In this document: one piece after another, positions 13,325 to 23,328 of the stretch
Layout: the number at the start of each line of letters is the position of its first letter
Position numbering within the stretch: the first letter of the stretch is position 1
Notes under the pieces: generated by a model
The model's input: only the letters and a program-made list of their open reading frames with translations
Database searches by the model: none
Told to the model about the DNA's origin: nothing
Assembly: GCF_000987765.1 (NCBI RefSeq)
Contig: NZ_LAHP01000001.1
Coordinates: 1 to 64,000, forward strand
Length of the DNA stretch: 64,000 nucleotides
Direction: 5' to 3'
Source of the DNA: Arsukibacterium sp. MJ3
GTDB lineage: Bacteria > Pseudomonadota > Gammaproteobacteria > Enterobacterales > Alteromonadaceae
Made by a program: the position numbers and the translations under genes

Positions 13325-13624
13325 ATGTTAACAAAAGGCGATGGACGGCATTATTTCAGAATGATGGTAAATGCCGATGTGCAATTACAGCTAAATGATC
13401 CTGAAGCAGGCCGGATGATAGATGGTATTTGCCGTGATTTAAGTGCATCTGGTATGTCAGTTGATATCGATGAACCACTGGAAATGGGGACGTTGATTAA
13501 AATACGCTTAGAATCTAATAACGCCAGTATTTCACCACTGGATGCCACCGCGAAAGTGGTGCGCTGCGCTCAGGAAAGTGAAGCGTGTTATCAGATAGGC
13601 CTGGCCTTTATGGAATTAAATTAA
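13325..13624 (+). CDS. Single-domain PilZ protein (c-di-GMP receptor)
   Basis: A 99-residue protein that is one PilZ domain. The two c-di-GMP motifs are present: RxxxR at R8-R12 (RHYFR) and DxSxxG at D38-S40-G43 (DLSASG), so nucleotide binding is expected. Stand-alone PilZ proteins signal to motility, pili or matrix export. The target cannot be read from the context: hrpA is upstream and rlmI is convergent. AGGGG lies seven bases before the ATG. The curli cluster at 58-62 kb is a matrix system of the kind often under c-di-GMP control, but no link is shown by sequence. Confidence 0.9.
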   Translation: MLTKGDGRHYFRMMVNADVQLQLNDPEAGRMIDGICRDLSASGMSVDIDEPLEMGTLIKIRLESNNASISPLDATAKVVRCAQESEACYQIGLAFMELN

Positions 13625-13653
13625 ACCAACAGTAATTGCCGGTTTAATTTAAT
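13615..13653. terminator. AT-rich 13-bp inverted repeat at the PilZ gene end
   Basis: ATTAAATTAAACC (13615-13627) and GGTTTAATTTAAT (13641-13653) are perfect reverse complements with a 13-base loop. The left arm contains the PilZ stop codon. It lies between convergent genes and gives T-rich tails on both strands, so it probably acts as a weak bidirectional terminator; its low GC is unusual for that role. Confidence 0.5.
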
Positions 13654-13673
13654 ATTACGGTTAATAGCGCAGC

Positions 13674-14879
13674 TTAGCCTAGTGTGCAAATTAACCCTTT
13701 CAGATAATGGCCTTCCGGGAATGTGCTTAATACCGGATGGTCGCTATCTTGCTGTAATCGCTCTAAAAACTGGCAATGTCGTTTAGCATCCAGCGCGGCA
13801 TCGGCTACCACTTTCTGAAACAAGCTGTCTTCCATTAAACCGGAGCAGGAAAACGTAAATAACAATCCACCGGGCTTGACCAGTTGCATAGCAATCATAT
13901 TAATATCTTTATAGCCCCGACAGGCCCCAACTAATTGGCTTTTGTTATCGGCAAACTTTGGTGGATCCAGGATCACCAAGTCAAATTGAACCCCTTGCTC
14001 CCGATAGTGGCGTAACTGTTTAAATACATCGGCTTTTACCTGCTCTATCGCGCTTAACGCTAAATGATTCAACTGCGCATTACGATGAGCGGTGGCCAGG
14101 GCCAATTCAGATAAATCAATATTGGTCACTTTACTGGCCCCACCTTGAAGGGCAGCAACAGCAAAAGTACCGGTATAGCTAAAGCAATTTAAAACCGTTT
14201 TTCCTTTGGCGTAACGCTTAACGGCTTGGCGGTTAGCACGTTGGTCGAGGTAGAAACCAGTTTTATGGCCATTAATTACATTTACCAGTAACGCCATGCC
14301 ATGTTCGGTAATAATGACTTCACCATCGCTGCGTGGTAAGTGTAACCAACCTGTGGTGGGCTCTAAACCTTCTTTCTTTCGAACATCCGCATCGGAACGC
14401 TCGTAAATACTATGTTCCGGGAATAATTGGATCAAGGCGGCTAGCAGCAGCTTGCGGCTGGCTTCAGCACCAGCGGATAACAGTTGGCATACCAGCACAT
14501 CGGCATATTTATCGATAGTAATGCCCGGCAAACCGTCAGATTCTCCGGCGATTAATCGCACAGCGTTAGTGCTTTGCTGATCAAACAAGCGTTGTCGCAA
14601 CTGCCAGGCATTTGCTAGCGTGTTATAAAAAAACTGGGCATCGATAGCCTGCTCTTGCACAAAGGTCCAGACCCTGGCGCGAATTTGCGAGCGGGGAGAA
14701 TAGGCTGCCCTCGCTAACCATTCACCTTTACTGCTAAGCACATCGACAATATCACCACTGTTGGGTGTACTGATAACCTGACTAATGGCGTTAGAAAAAA
14801 TCCAGGGATGCTGCCGCTTTAACGCTTTCTCTCGACCTGGGGCCAAAATAATAGCGGGACTTATAGTTTGCTTGCTCAT
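13674..14879 (-). CDS. rlmI: 23S rRNA m5C1962 methyltransferase RlmI
   Basis: A SAM-dependent methyltransferase that makes 5-methylcytidine at position 1962 of 23S rRNA. It has 401 residues against 396 in E. coli. An N-terminal PUA domain (LAPGREKALKRQHPWIFSNAI) is followed by the RlmI-type Rossmann domain with VLNCFSYTGTF (SAM binding), LDPPKFA (motif IV) and TFSCSG, which carries the catalytic Cys. It is convergent with the PilZ gene and divergent from the quinone oxidoreductase. Confidence 0.93.
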   Translation of the reverse strand: MSKQTISPAIILAPGREKALKRQHPWIFSNAISQVISTPNSGDIVDVLSSKGEWLARAAYSPRSQIRARVWTFVQEQAIDAQFFYNTLANAWQLRQRLFDQQSTNAVRLIAGESDGLPGITIDKYADVLVCQLLSAGAEASRKLLLAALIQLFPEHSIYERSDADVRKKEGLEPTTGWLHLPRSDGEVIITEHGMALLVNVINGHKTGFYLDQRANRQAVKRYAKGKTVLNCFSYTGTFAVAALQGGASKVTNIDLSELALATAHRNAQLNHLALSAIEQVKADVFKQLRHYREQGVQFDLVILDPPKFADNKSQLVGACRGYKDINMIAMQLVKPGGLLFTFSCSGLMEDSLFQKVVADAALDAKRHCQFLERLQQDSDHPVLSTFPEGHYLKGLICTLG

Positions 14880-14977
14880 GCGCTTAGTTACACTGTGCTA
14901 GACTAAAAGGCGTATTTTAGTGAAGCTTGCACTAAAGCTAAAGGAAAAACTGTCAATTGACGGTAAATAGAGTGGTT

Positions 14978-15976
14978 ATGATGAAAATCCCGCGGGACAT
15001 GCAAGTGATGATGGTAATGCAGCCGGGTAAAAACAGTACCCTTGAGTTACAACAGCGGGCTATGCCCATTATCAAGCCGGGTCAGTTACTGCTTAAAGTG
15101 CACGCTGCAGGAGTAAACCGGGCTGACTTAATGCAGCGCCAGGGGCTTTACCCTGCGCCGGCCGGTGAAAGCGACATTCTGGGCTTAGAAGTAGCAGGTA
15201 GTGTTGTGCAGGTTGGCAGCAACGCTGATGAACATTGGTTAGGTGAAGAGGTATTTGGTATCGTTGCCGGCGGTGGTTACGCAGAATATGCGGTGTTACA
15301 GGCAAACCACGCCATTAAAAAACCACTATGCTGGAATTGGTCGCAGGCGGCTGGGGCGGCGGAAACGTTTTTAACAGCCTATCAGCTGTTATTTACCCTT
15401 GGTAAGCTAAAGGCGGGCCAACGCGTCCTGCTGCACGCCGGTGCCAGTGGTGTGGGCACCAGCGCTGTGCAATTAGCAACGGTTGCCGGCGCAGAGGTTG
15501 CAGTAACGGTAGGCCGGCCAGATAAAGTGCAAGCCTGCTTAGCACTAGGCGCTAAGATTGCTATTAATTACCAACACAGTAACTTTGCCAGCGAGTTGGC
15601 CTTAAGCTGGCCGGAGGGCGCTGATATTATTCTTGATCCGGTAGCCGGCAGTTATCTTAACGATAACGTGAAAGTATTAGCTGAGGATGGCGTCATTATC
15701 GTTTATGCCTTGATGGGAGGACGCTTAATAGAGAAATTTGACCTGGCTCCATTGTTTAAAAAACGTGGCCGGATAATTTGTAGTACTTTGCGTAACCGCA
15801 GTAATGAGTATAAAACCAGTTTAACAGCGGCATTTACTGCTGCCTATGGGCAAGCAATGGCCGAGGGGCAAATTGCACCGCTTATTAACCAGTGTTTTGG
15901 CTGGGAAAATGCCGAGCAAGCGCATAATATGATGGTAAATAACGATAATATTGGTAAATTAGTACTAACATTTTAA
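14978..15976 (+). CDS. NAD(P)H quinone oxidoreductase, PIG3/zeta-crystallin type
   Basis: A zinc-free medium-chain dehydrogenase/reductase of about 332 residues. The N-terminal GroES-like domain has VHAAGVNRADLMQRQGLYP, typical of the PIG3 branch; the cofactor domain has LLHAGASGVGTSAVQLA, the NADPH-binding glycine motif. It would reduce quinones or other electrophilic carbonyls in the cytoplasm. The frame is open from a TTG at 14957 and several Met codons follow; 14978 is chosen because a purine-rich AGAGTGG precedes it, but 14981 and 14999 are possible. Its physiological substrate is not known. Confidence 0.82.
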   Translation: MMKIPRDMQVMMVMQPGKNSTLELQQRAMPIIKPGQLLLKVHAAGVNRADLMQRQGLYPAPAGESDILGLEVAGSVVQVGSNADEHWLGEEVFGIVAGGGYAEYAVLQANHAIKKPLCWNWSQAAGAAETFLTAYQLLFTLGKLKAGQRVLLHAGASGVGTSAVQLATVAGAEVAVTVGRPDKVQACLALGAKIAINYQHSNFASELALSWPEGADIILDPVAGSYLNDNVKVLAEDGVIIVYALMGGRLIEKFDLAPLFKKRGRIICSTLRNRSNEYKTSLTAAFTAAYGQAMAEGQIAPLINQCFGWENAEQAHNMMVNNDNIGKLVLTF

Positions 15977-16010
15977 GCTTTTGGCATAATAACAAGGATA
16001 ACCCCGGATA

Positions 16011-17477
16011 ATGTCGATTGGTAATGTAGGTAAATCCAATTTTACTAAGGCAGTAAAAACATTATTAAATCGTATCTACGATGCCACGCCGGTTGCCGAT
16101 TCTCTTTTTGAGCAAGCCGTTAATTGGTTTGCTAATCACGCTGAGCGTCAGCAGCAGCGAGCAGAGCTGGAACAACAGCTGTTGCTTTTTAAAGACCGTC
16201 AGAGCAACGTAAGCAAAGGGCAGCAAGCATTAATTGAGCGTAACTTGCAGCAGGCACAACGTGAGCAAGAGCTGTTTATACAGCAGCAGCAGGATGAGAA
16301 TACCCTGCGCTACGATGCATTACGACGTTTATGTCTGGATATTCTGACATTATCGGAAAGTGACTCGTTTGCAGAGACTAATACTCAGACGGCAAAAATG
16401 CTGGGTACTATACAATTAATGTCGCCTACGGTTGGTAAGAACGTCGCCTTATCAAATCAGAAAAGTAAACATTTGTACAAAGCCTTACTCAGTCTTCGCT
16501 TGTTAGATCGCCTACTGCTAGATAAGCATATAAGTCATCCGTTTATTCTGAATCGAAAACAGGCAATGGCTGATACCCCGCCTGACAGCCCTTATCAGCC
16601 TTTTCGAGATGATATTCAAGTACCGCTGTTAATGGCGGCACTGCTACAGGATATTGGCAGCTGCCATCCTGATGCGTTGCACATATTAAAAGGGCCGGCC
16701 GGCGATCTTGATGAATTTCGAATATTAGAAAATGACGAGCGGACTGAATTGCTGAAAACAAGCTATCGGGAGGGGCTGAACTTTGTGGTGCAAGCGCTTG
16801 GGGTAGGGGTTTATCAGGGTAATTCCAAAGTAGAGCGAGACAGTTATCTGCAAAACGAACGGGAAAAGCAATCTTTTTTGATATTTCTATTAAAAAATGC
16901 CATTAAACCCGAGCATGGTGTGGGTAATTTATTGAAAATTCCACAAATTTATACCTCAGTAGTGCTATCAACTAAAGCTAATTACAGTTATGACAGCCTG
17001 CCTAAGGTGGGGTTAGTATTAGAAAAAGGGGTAGAAAAAGGCGTTTATAGCCAGCTCGCCGTCGCTGGCCTGCTGCAAATAACCGGCACTTTTCCGCAGG
17101 GATTTGGAGTAACGTATATTCCAAAAGGTTCTGATCGGCAGGATATGGACCGCTATGAATATGCCATTGTAACTAGTTTATATCCGGACGATCCGCGGGT
17201 GCCGGTGTGTCGGATAGTAACCCGCAATCTTACGTATGCAGTTTCTGCACAGGGTTGTACGGTAAGTGTCGAGAATAACTTATATTATCCGCATGCTAGG
17301 AAAAAATTGGAGCGAATAAGTGAAGAGCGCTTATTAGAAATCTTAAGTAAATTAGTCTCTAACTTTGAAGAGCGTAAAAACATGGCACTGTTACCAAAAT
17401 GTTGGCATCCGACAGAGTATTTTTCTTATACTAAGAATCAGAACTTATGGAACAACGCTTTGATTAATCCAAACTAA
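16011..17477 (+). CDS. Uncharacterised protein with a degenerate HD-like segment
   Basis: I do not recognise this 488-residue protein. It has no signal peptide or clear membrane helix. Residues about 40-100 are Gln/Glu-rich and probably coiled coil. Around residues 205-225 (PLLMAALLQDIGSCHPDA) it resembles the AALLHDIG core of HD phosphohydrolases, with Gln in place of the metal-binding His, so a catalytically dead HD-like fold is possible. The second half, with repeated short beta-like stretches, is unassigned. A GGAT lies close before the ATG. It is 34 bases after the quinone oxidoreductase and nearly touches the MFS gene (convergent, 3-base gap). Confidence 0.6.
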   Translation: MSIGNVGKSNFTKAVKTLLNRIYDATPVADSLFEQAVNWFANHAERQQQRAELEQQLLLFKDRQSNVSKGQQALIERNLQQAQREQELFIQQQQDENTLRYDALRRLCLDILTLSESDSFAETNTQTAKMLGTIQLMSPTVGKNVALSNQKSKHLYKALLSLRLLDRLLLDKHISHPFILNRKQAMADTPPDSPYQPFRDDIQVPLLMAALLQDIGSCHPDALHILKGPAGDLDEFRILENDERTELLKTSYREGLNFVVQALGVGVYQGNSKVERDSYLQNEREKQSFLIFLLKNAIKPEHGVGNLLKIPQIYTSVVLSTKANYSYDSLPKVGLVLEKGVEKGVYSQLAVAGLLQITGTFPQGFGVTYIPKGSDRQDMDRYEYAIVTSLYPDDPRVPVCRIVTRNLTYAVSAQGCTVSVENNLYYPHARKKLERISEERLLEILSKLVSNFEERKNMALLPKCWHPTEYFSYTKNQNLWNNALINPN

Positions 17478-17480
17478 CCA

Positions 17481-18875
17481 TTAATCGGCTTTTGGCTGTT
17501 GTGGCAACTCTGCTGTTGTTACTGAAGCTTCAAACACTGCGGTGTCTGCTTCTGCTTCATGTGCTGCCGGGCAGGCTATATCAGCGGTAGCATCTGTCAG
17601 TGGCTCGTTACGCATTTGCTGCTGAACTAATGCTTCATCAACCCGCGGATCTAGTGCTGCTGCCAGCGGTGAAGATACTAAATCGCCTGACGCCATCTGA
17701 TAATCTGATGACTGTTGCTGCGCTAGCATCCGCTTGGCCATTTTCTGATTATAATTAACCCGTTGTAGCCGAATAAATAAAATTAAGCACGCCACCGCCA
17801 TATAACCATACAGCATACTGTTACCCAGTAATTGCATCATTCCCGAGGCAATTAGCGGGCCTATGGTTGCACCAATACCAAACGTCAGCAAAATAGTGGC
17901 TGACAAGGCGACCCGGTCTTGTGCTTCAATATGCTGGTTTGCCAGTGCCGTCGCCAGTGGATATAGCGTAAAAGCCAAGATACCGAAGCAAAACGTCATG
18001 CCAATTAGCAGTGGCCCTTTTATGGGCAATATCGCCATTGTTAGCACTAGTAAGCCTAATAAGGCACTGTTAACCCGCAATAATCGACTACGGGGTATTC
18101 TATCTGACAACTTACCCATCGGCCATTGCGCCAATAGCCCGGCCATAATAGTGGCCGACATAAATAGCGCAATTTCTTTCGTGGATAAACCCGAGCCTGC
18201 AGCAAACGCCGGTGCTAAACCATAGAATGAACCTGAAATGCCACCTGCCATTAAAATTGTGGTGAGCGATTGTGGCACCTGGCGCCAGAATGGCAAAATT
18301 TTCAGTGGTGCCAGGTGCAGTGGTGCCGGGTGAATACGACGGGTCAGGGCGATAGGCACAATACATAAGGCGTAACACATGCCAACCAGTAATAATGGTT
18401 TTAACCCCAACTCCGGGAAAAATGACAACACGGTTTGACCCGCCACCATTCCAAAGTAAGAGACAATCATATAACTGGCAAACACGGTACCGCGTTGATT
18501 GGTTTCTGCTTGCTCGTTTAACCAGCTTTCTAACACCATGTACTGGCACATCATACCAGTACCCACTAATAGCCGCAGTACCAGCCAGATTTGTAAGTCA
18601 GAGGTAAGCGCATGCCCCAGTGCGGAAGCAGTAACCATTCCGGCACTGGCGACAAAGGTGCGGATATGCCCAACCCGACCAATTAGCTTATGACCAAGCT
18701 TAGAGCCCAGCACCAGCCCAAGATAATAAGCCGACATCATACCGCCAATCCACAGCTGTGCTATACCGTCTGCTGCCAGCGATAACCCCAGATAGGTCGT
18801 TAACAAGCCAGCACCCAATACCATGATTAGGGTGCTGGCAAATAACGACGAAAAACTGCGAAACGGGCTGGCCAC
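17481..18875 (-). CDS. MFS transporter, YcaD-like, with a long C-terminal tail
   Basis: A 464-residue major facilitator with about 12 membrane segments in residues 1-375. The first half (YYLGLVLGSKLGHKLIGRVGHIRTF, then LRLLVGTGMMCQYMVLESWLN) is typical of the YcaD group, whose substrate is unknown. After the last helix comes a hydrophilic, acidic tail of about 90 residues rich in Ala, Glu and Gln, not part of the usual transporter fold. Start is a GTG only four bases after the metG stop, so the two are probably cotranscribed. The Shine-Dalgarno is poor and would lie in the metG end. Confidence 0.8.
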   Translation of the reverse strand: MASPFRSFSSLFASTLIMVLGAGLLTTYLGLSLAADGIAQLWIGGMMSAYYLGLVLGSKLGHKLIGRVGHIRTFVASAGMVTASALGHALTSDLQIWLVLRLLVGTGMMCQYMVLESWLNEQAETNQRGTVFASYMIVSYFGMVAGQTVLSFFPELGLKPLLLVGMCYALCIVPIALTRRIHPAPLHLAPLKILPFWRQVPQSLTTILMAGGISGSFYGLAPAFAAGSGLSTKEIALFMSATIMAGLLAQWPMGKLSDRIPRSRLLRVNSALLGLLVLTMAILPIKGPLLIGMTFCFGILAFTLYPLATALANQHIEAQDRVALSATILLTFGIGATIGPLIASGMMQLLGNSMLYGYMAVACLILFIRLQRVNYNQKMAKRMLAQQQSSDYQMASGDLVSSPLAAALDPRVDEALVQQQMRNEPLTDATADIACPAAHEAEADTAVFEASVTTAELPQQPKAD

Positions 18876-18879
18876 CGGT

Positions 18880-20925
18880 TTATTTTACCCTCATTCCTGC
18901 AGTAGCGCCGTCATCCGGGCTCAGAATAAACAACTCGCTACCGCCCGGGCCTGCGGCCAGCACCATACCTTCTGATAAACCAAAGCGCATTTTACGGGGC
19001 GCCAGATTCGCGACCATGACCGTGCTACGGCCGACTAAATCTTCCGGTACATAAGCGGCCTTAATACCGGCGAATACCTGGCGGGTTTCACCGTTACCAA
19101 TATCCAGTTGCAACTGCACCAGTTTGTCGGCGCCTTCTACGGCACTGGCCGCGACTATCCGGGCTACCCGTAAATCAATTTTTGCAAAGTCATCAATGCT
19201 AACGGTGTCGCTAATCGGCTCACGTTCGCGGCTAGTCACTGTATTGCTGTTAACCATGGTTGTTGGCGCTTGAGGTGTCGCTTGCAAATTTTCGGTGGAG
19301 GCAGCAACCATAGCAGCGACTTTTAGCGGGTCAACCCGTTGCATCAAGGCTTGAAACGGATTTATAGCATGGTCAACTAATGGGCTCTGGTAGGTGTTCC
19401 AGCTAAGCTCACTGTTTAAAAATAATTCCACTTCACCGGCCATGACGGGTAATACGGGTTTTAAATAATGCATTAATACCCGGAACAAGTTAATGCCCAT
19501 TGAACAGACTGCATGCGCTTCCTGCTGACGGGCTTCATCTTTCACCAATACCCAGGGTGCTTTGTGATCAATATACTGGTTAGCTTTATCAGCCAGCGCC
19601 ATAATGTCACGAATAGCTCTGGCAAACTCGCGTTTCTCAAAACTATCAGCAATGCTGTCACCCGCTGCCACAAAACCGTTTAATAAGGCGGGTTCAGCTA
19701 CCGTGGCGGCCAGCTTGCCGTCAAAGCGTTTGCTGATAAAACCGGCGCAGCGGCTAGCAATATTAACCACCTTACCGACTAAATCGGCATTCACTTTTTG
19801 AGTGAAATCATCTAGGTTTAAATCCAGATCAGTAATGCCGGAAGTAAGCTTTGAGGCAAAATAATAGCGCAGGTATTCCGGGTTTAAGTTATCCAGATAG
19901 GTGCGGGCTTTAATAAAGGTGCCGCGAGATTTAGACATTTTCGCGCCATTAACCGTAACAAAACCATGAGCATAAACGGCGTTAGGTTTTCTAAAGCCAG
20001 CGCCTTCTAACATAGCTGGCCAGAACAAACTATGGAAATAAATAATATCTTTGCCAATAAAATGATAAACCTCGGCGCTAGAATCGGGCCGCCAGAAACT
20101 GTCAAAATCAATATTATGTTGGTTACAGTAGTGTTTAAAACTGGCTAAGTAGCCTATTGGCGCGTCTAGCCAAACGTAAAAAAACTTGCCGGGTGCCCCG
20201 GGTATTTCAAAACCAAAGTAGGGGGCGTCGCGGCTAATGTCCCACATTTGTAAACCATCGTTAAACCACTCTTGCAGTTTGTTGGCCATTTCTTCTTGCA
20301 GGGCGCCGCTGCGGGTCCAGTCTTGCAGCATCTGACTAAAAGCGGGCAAATCAAAAAAGTAGTGTTCAGAATCTTTTAATACCGGGGTAGCACCTGATAC
20401 CACTGAGCGTGGGTTTTTAACATCTGTTGGGCTGTAAGTTGCCCCACAGACATCGCAACTGTCGCCATTTTGATCTACGGCACCGCATTTAGGGCAGTCG
20501 CCTTTGACAAAACGGTCAGGTAAAAACATGTTTTTCTGTGGATCGTACAATTGGCTAATAACTTTACGTTTAATATAACCGGCCTGGTCCAGACGCTGAT
20601 AAATAAGACTGGCAAACTCGCGGTTCTCTTCGCTATGGGTCGAGTAATAATTATCAAAACCAATAGCAAAGCCAGCAAAATCAGCTTCATGTTCAATTTT
20701 TGTTTCGGCAATCATCTGCTCCGGATCCATGCCCTGCTGCTGGGCCTTCAGCATAATAGGGGTACCATGGGCATCATCAGCGCAAACGTAATAGCATTCA
20801 TGCCCTCGCGCTTTTTGAAAACGTGACCAAATATCCGTTTGAATATATTCAAGCAAATGACCTAAATGAATAGGGCCATTGGCATAGGGTAAAGCGCTGG
20901 TGATCAAGATTTTCCGTGGCGGCAT
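18880..20925 (-). CDS. metG: Methionyl-tRNA synthetase
   Basis: Charges tRNA-Met and initiator tRNA. The protein (681 residues; E. coli 677) opens [17 protein letters not shown] with the HIGH-class motif HLGH; a zinc knuckle with paired CxxC motifs (CPKCG and CDVCG) follows, then KMSKS (KMSKSRGTF), and a C-terminal tRNA-binding (EMAP/Trbp111) domain from about residue 580. The frame runs 93 codons further upstream, but that part would cover the mrp promoter region and has no family match, so the ATG at 20925 is chosen. It is divergent from mrp/apbC, a common arrangement in gammaproteobacteria. Confidence 0.97.
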   Translation of the reverse strand: MPPRKILITSALPYANGPIHLGHLLEYIQTDIWSRFQKARGHECYYVCADDAHGTPIMLKAQQQGMDPEQMIAETKIEHEADFAGFAIGFDNYYSTHSEENREFASLIYQRLDQAGYIKRKVISQLYDPQKNMFLPDRFVKGDCPKCGAVDQNGDSCDVCGATYSPTDVKNPRSVVSGATPVLKDSEHYFFDLPAFSQMLQDWTRSGALQEEMANKLQEWFNDGLQMWDISRDAPYFGFEIPGAPGKFFYVWLDAPIGYLASFKHYCNQHNIDFDSFWRPDSSAEVYHFIGKDIIYFHSLFWPAMLEGAGFRKPNAVYAHGFVTVNGAKMSKSRGTFIKARTYLDNLNPEYLRYYFASKLTSGITDLDLNLDDFTQKVNADLVGKVVNIASRCAGFISKRFDGKLAATVAEPALLNGFVAAGDSIADSFEKREFARAIRDIMALADKANQYIDHKAPWVLVKDEARQQEAHAVCSMGINLFRVLMHYLKPVLPVMAGEVELFLNSELSWNTYQSPLVDHAINPFQALMQRVDPLKVAAMVAASTENLQATPQAPTTMVNSNTVTSREREPISDTVSIDDFAKIDLRVARIVAASAVEGADKLVQLQLDIGNGETRQVFAGIKAAYVPEDLVGRSTVMVANLAPRKMRFGLSEGMVLAAGPGGSELFILSPDDGATAGMRVK

Positions 20926-21064
20926 CAGGGGGTGCTCTTTGCATAAATTACTAAAAAATGATGGCTTAATGATACAATAGCCAGCATCAAATCGCATCTG
21001 CCAATGCCCCAATGTGGCAAAAATGCGGCAAAAAACCGCTATTTCTTTCAGATTTGGAGTAACA

Positions 21065-21991
21065 ATGTTCAATTGGTTGAAAAAGTCAGCAGAAAAACCA
21101 ACTTCAGCTATCGGTAATACTGAAAAAGCTAGCCCTGGACATGCTAACGTTGAGTTAACCACCTTGCTAGATTCATTGCGTGCAAGTGAGCCGGTAAAAG
21201 CCAATATTCAGCACATTGTGCTGGTGGCGTCGGGTAAAGGCGGCGTTGGTAAGTCGACTACGGCGGTTAATTTAGCCACCACTGTGGCTACTATGGGGCT
21301 GCGCACCGGCTTGCTTGATGCCGATATTTATGGGCCGTCTATTCCGATAATGCTCGGGTTGGAAGGGGCTAAGGCCGACTCTCCTGACAATAAATTGCTT
21401 AATCCAAAGCACGCTTTTGGTTTGAGCTTACAATCTATTGGTTTTTTGGTTGACCCAAGCCAGGCGTCAGTGTGGCGCGGGCCAATGGCCAGTCAGGCAT
21501 TATTGCAGCTGATTAACGAAACCTTATGGCCCGATTTAGACATACTGATTGTTGATATGCCGCCAGGTACCGGCGATATTCAACTTACTCTGGCACAGAA
21601 GCTTAGTGTAAGTGGTGCTGTTATTGTTACCACTCCGCAAGATGTGGCGTTAACCGATGCCGGAAAAGCCATTGCCATGTTTAATCAGGTTAAGATCCCG
21701 GTGCTTGGCCTGATAGAAAATATGAGTTATTACCTGTGCCCGCATTGTGGCGAAAGCGATGATATTTTCGGCACAGCCGGTGGTGTTAAATTAGCCGAGC
21801 GTTATCAGGTGCCGGTGCTGGGCCAGTTGCCACTGCAGCGAGAAATTCGTGAACATGCTGATCGGGGTGAGCCGGCGGTATTAAAGCTGCAGCCAATTGC
21901 TGAAATATACCGTACAATCGCCTGGCAAATGTTAATCAATATAACCGGTGCCAGCGCGCCAGTGGTTAAAATTATAATAACGGATGATTAA
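21065..21991 (+). CDS. apbC: Fe-S cluster carrier ATPase Mrp/ApbC
   Basis: A P-loop ATPase that binds and transfers Fe-S clusters to apoproteins. The 308-residue protein has the deviant Walker [12 protein letters not shown] near residue 60, the DMPPGTGD segment and the C-terminal CxxC (CPHC) that bridges the cluster across the dimer. A GTG at 21014 is in frame, but the ATG at 21065 has GGAG six bases upstream and gives the expected N-terminus. dcd starts two bases after its stop. Confidence 0.95.
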   Translation: MFNWLKKSAEKPTSAIGNTEKASPGHANVELTTLLDSLRASEPVKANIQHIVLVASGKGGVGKSTTAVNLATTVATMGLRTGLLDADIYGPSIPIMLGLEGAKADSPDNKLLNPKHAFGLSLQSIGFLVDPSQASVWRGPMASQALLQLINETLWPDLDILIVDMPPGTGDIQLTLAQKLSVSGAVIVTTPQDVALTDAGKAIAMFNQVKIPVLGLIENMSYYLCPHCGESDDIFGTAGGVKLAERYQVPVLGQLPLQREIREHADRGEPAVLKLQPIAEIYRTIAWQMLINITGASAPVVKIIITDD

Positions 21992-21993
21992 GC

Positions 21994-22584
21994 ATGAGAT
22001 TGAGTGACCGCGATATAGAACGTTACCTGGCTGAAGGTAAAATTGGCATTACCCCGGCACCCGATGCCGATATGATCAGCGGTGTTAGTGTTGATATTCG
22101 CCTCGGCAATAAATTTCGAGTGTTTCAGGCGCATGCTGCCCCCTTTATTGACTTAAGTGGTCCGCGGGCCGAGGTTGATGCCGCACTGAACTCGGTGATG
22201 AGTGATGAAATTTATATTGCCGATGATCAGGTGTTTATTTTGCATCCCAGTGAGTTAGCGTTAGGCGTAACCCAAGAGTCAGTGCGTTTGCCGGCTGATA
22301 TTGTCGGTTGGCTGGATGGCCGCTCGTCTTTGGCCCGTTTAGGTTTAATGGTTCATGTTACGGCACATCGCATTGACCCGGGCTGGTCTGGCAATATTGT
22401 ACTGGAATTTTATAATAGTGGTAAATTGCCATTAGCGCTGCGCCCACATATGAAAATTGGTGCGCTTAATTTTGAATTAATGACCACCCCAGCCGATCGG
22501 CCCTATAATACCCGTGCCGACGCCAAGTATCGTCAACAAACTGGTGCCGACGCCAGCCGTATTGGTCATGACGATAAAAGCTAA
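21994..22584 (+). CDS. dcd: dCTP deaminase
   Basis: Deaminates dCTP to dUTP, the main source of dUMP for thymidylate in gammaproteobacteria. The trimeric dUTPase-like fold is seen in [20 protein letters not shown] (phosphate binding) and [11 protein letters not shown] (catalytic region). It has 196 residues against 193 in E. coli. It lies directly behind apbC and is probably cotranscribed. Confidence 0.96.
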   Translation: MRLSDRDIERYLAEGKIGITPAPDADMISGVSVDIRLGNKFRVFQAHAAPFIDLSGPRAEVDAALNSVMSDEIYIADDQVFILHPSELALGVTQESVRLPADIVGWLDGRSSLARLGLMVHVTAHRIDPGWSGNIVLEFYNSGKLPLALRPHMKIGALNFELMTTPADRPYNTRADAKYRQQTGADASRIGHDDKS

Positions 22585-22611
22585 CTATTTTTTGCTTAAC
22601 GGTAATAAAAA

Positions 22612-22631
22612 ACCCACGCATTTGCGTGGGT
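22612..22631 (-). terminator. Strong hairpin with T tract on the minus strand only
   Basis: ACCCACGC and GCGTGGGT pair perfectly around a 4-base loop. On the plus strand, the direction of dcd, no T run follows. On the minus strand the stem is followed by six T, making a canonical terminator for a leftward transcript, although both neighbouring genes point right. It may stop antisense read-through from yaeQ, or simply protect the dcd mRNA end. Confidence 0.6.
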
Positions 22632-22747
22632 CAAAAGCTATAAAGCAAAAATGAAGCAGGATTATTATGCAATAAAGCTGCATAGCTTGGCAATGCGCTG
22701 TTCACTATTATTTGATTATTTTATTCCGTTACCACAGAGGCATCGAC

Positions 22748-23323
22748 ATGCAATTATTTGGCTCACAAACCTCCCCATATGTGCGGCGCATTCGTCTGTT
22801 ATTGGCCGATGCAGCCTATGAATATATAAATATGAATATTTTTGAAGAGACTGATCGCCATACGCTAGCGGTAATGAACCCTACGTTACGAATTCCAATG
22901 CTGCTTGATAACGAGCAGGTTATTTTTGACTCAACCGTCATTTATCGTTATCTGACTCAAAACACTACCACAGCACCACTAAGTTGGTATCAGGAGAATC
23001 AGTTAACCGTGATTAACGCCGTCAATGACTCACTGGTTATGCTTTATCAATGCAGTCGTAGTGGTTTTGATACTAACGACGATAAACTCTTTTTTAACTT
23101 ACAGCGCGAGCGGATCGCCAGCTCAATGTTTGTGTTGGAGCAACAAGCGGCTAATGGCGAATTTGCCAACTGGAACTATATCGCAATAGCACTTTATAGC
23201 TTGCTGGACTGGACCGCATTTCGGCAGTTAATGGAATTGGATGATTATCCGGCGTTATTAGCTTTTATGCAGCAACATCAGCAACAGTCGTTTGTTAGTA
23301 AAACGGATCCGCGCCTTAGCTAA
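22748..23323 (+). CDS. Glutathione S-transferase family protein
   Basis: A 191-residue GST-like protein. The N-terminal thioredoxin fold begins MQLFGSQTSPYVRRIRLLL and continues with RIPMLL (cis-Pro) and a DSTVIYRYL segment that binds the gamma-glutamyl group; an all-helical C-terminal domain follows. The position of the usual Cys/Ser is filled by SQTSPY, so a Ser or Tyr may be used. Start at 22748 has AGAGG seven bases upstream; the longer frame from 22712 lacks support. Its substrate is unknown. It ends five bases from yaeQ on the other strand. Confidence 0.8.
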   Translation: MQLFGSQTSPYVRRIRLLLADAAYEYINMNIFEETDRHTLAVMNPTLRIPMLLDNEQVIFDSTVIYRYLTQNTTTAPLSWYQENQLTVINAVNDSLVMLYQCSRSGFDTNDDKLFFNLQRERIASSMFVLEQQAANGEFANWNYIAIALYSLLDWTAFRQLMELDDYPALLAFMQQHQQQSFVSKTDPRLS

Positions 23324-23328
23324 GGCGC

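Noticed and set aside
18112-18549. 145-codon minus-strand frame inside the MFS gene
   Set aside because: It is fully inside the transporter gene in another frame and has no recognisable features.
20926-21204. N-terminal extension of metG by 93 codons
   Set aside because: The extension would cover the apbC promoter and start on the opposite strand and has no similarity to methionyl-tRNA synthetases. The ATG at 20925 gives the family N-terminus.
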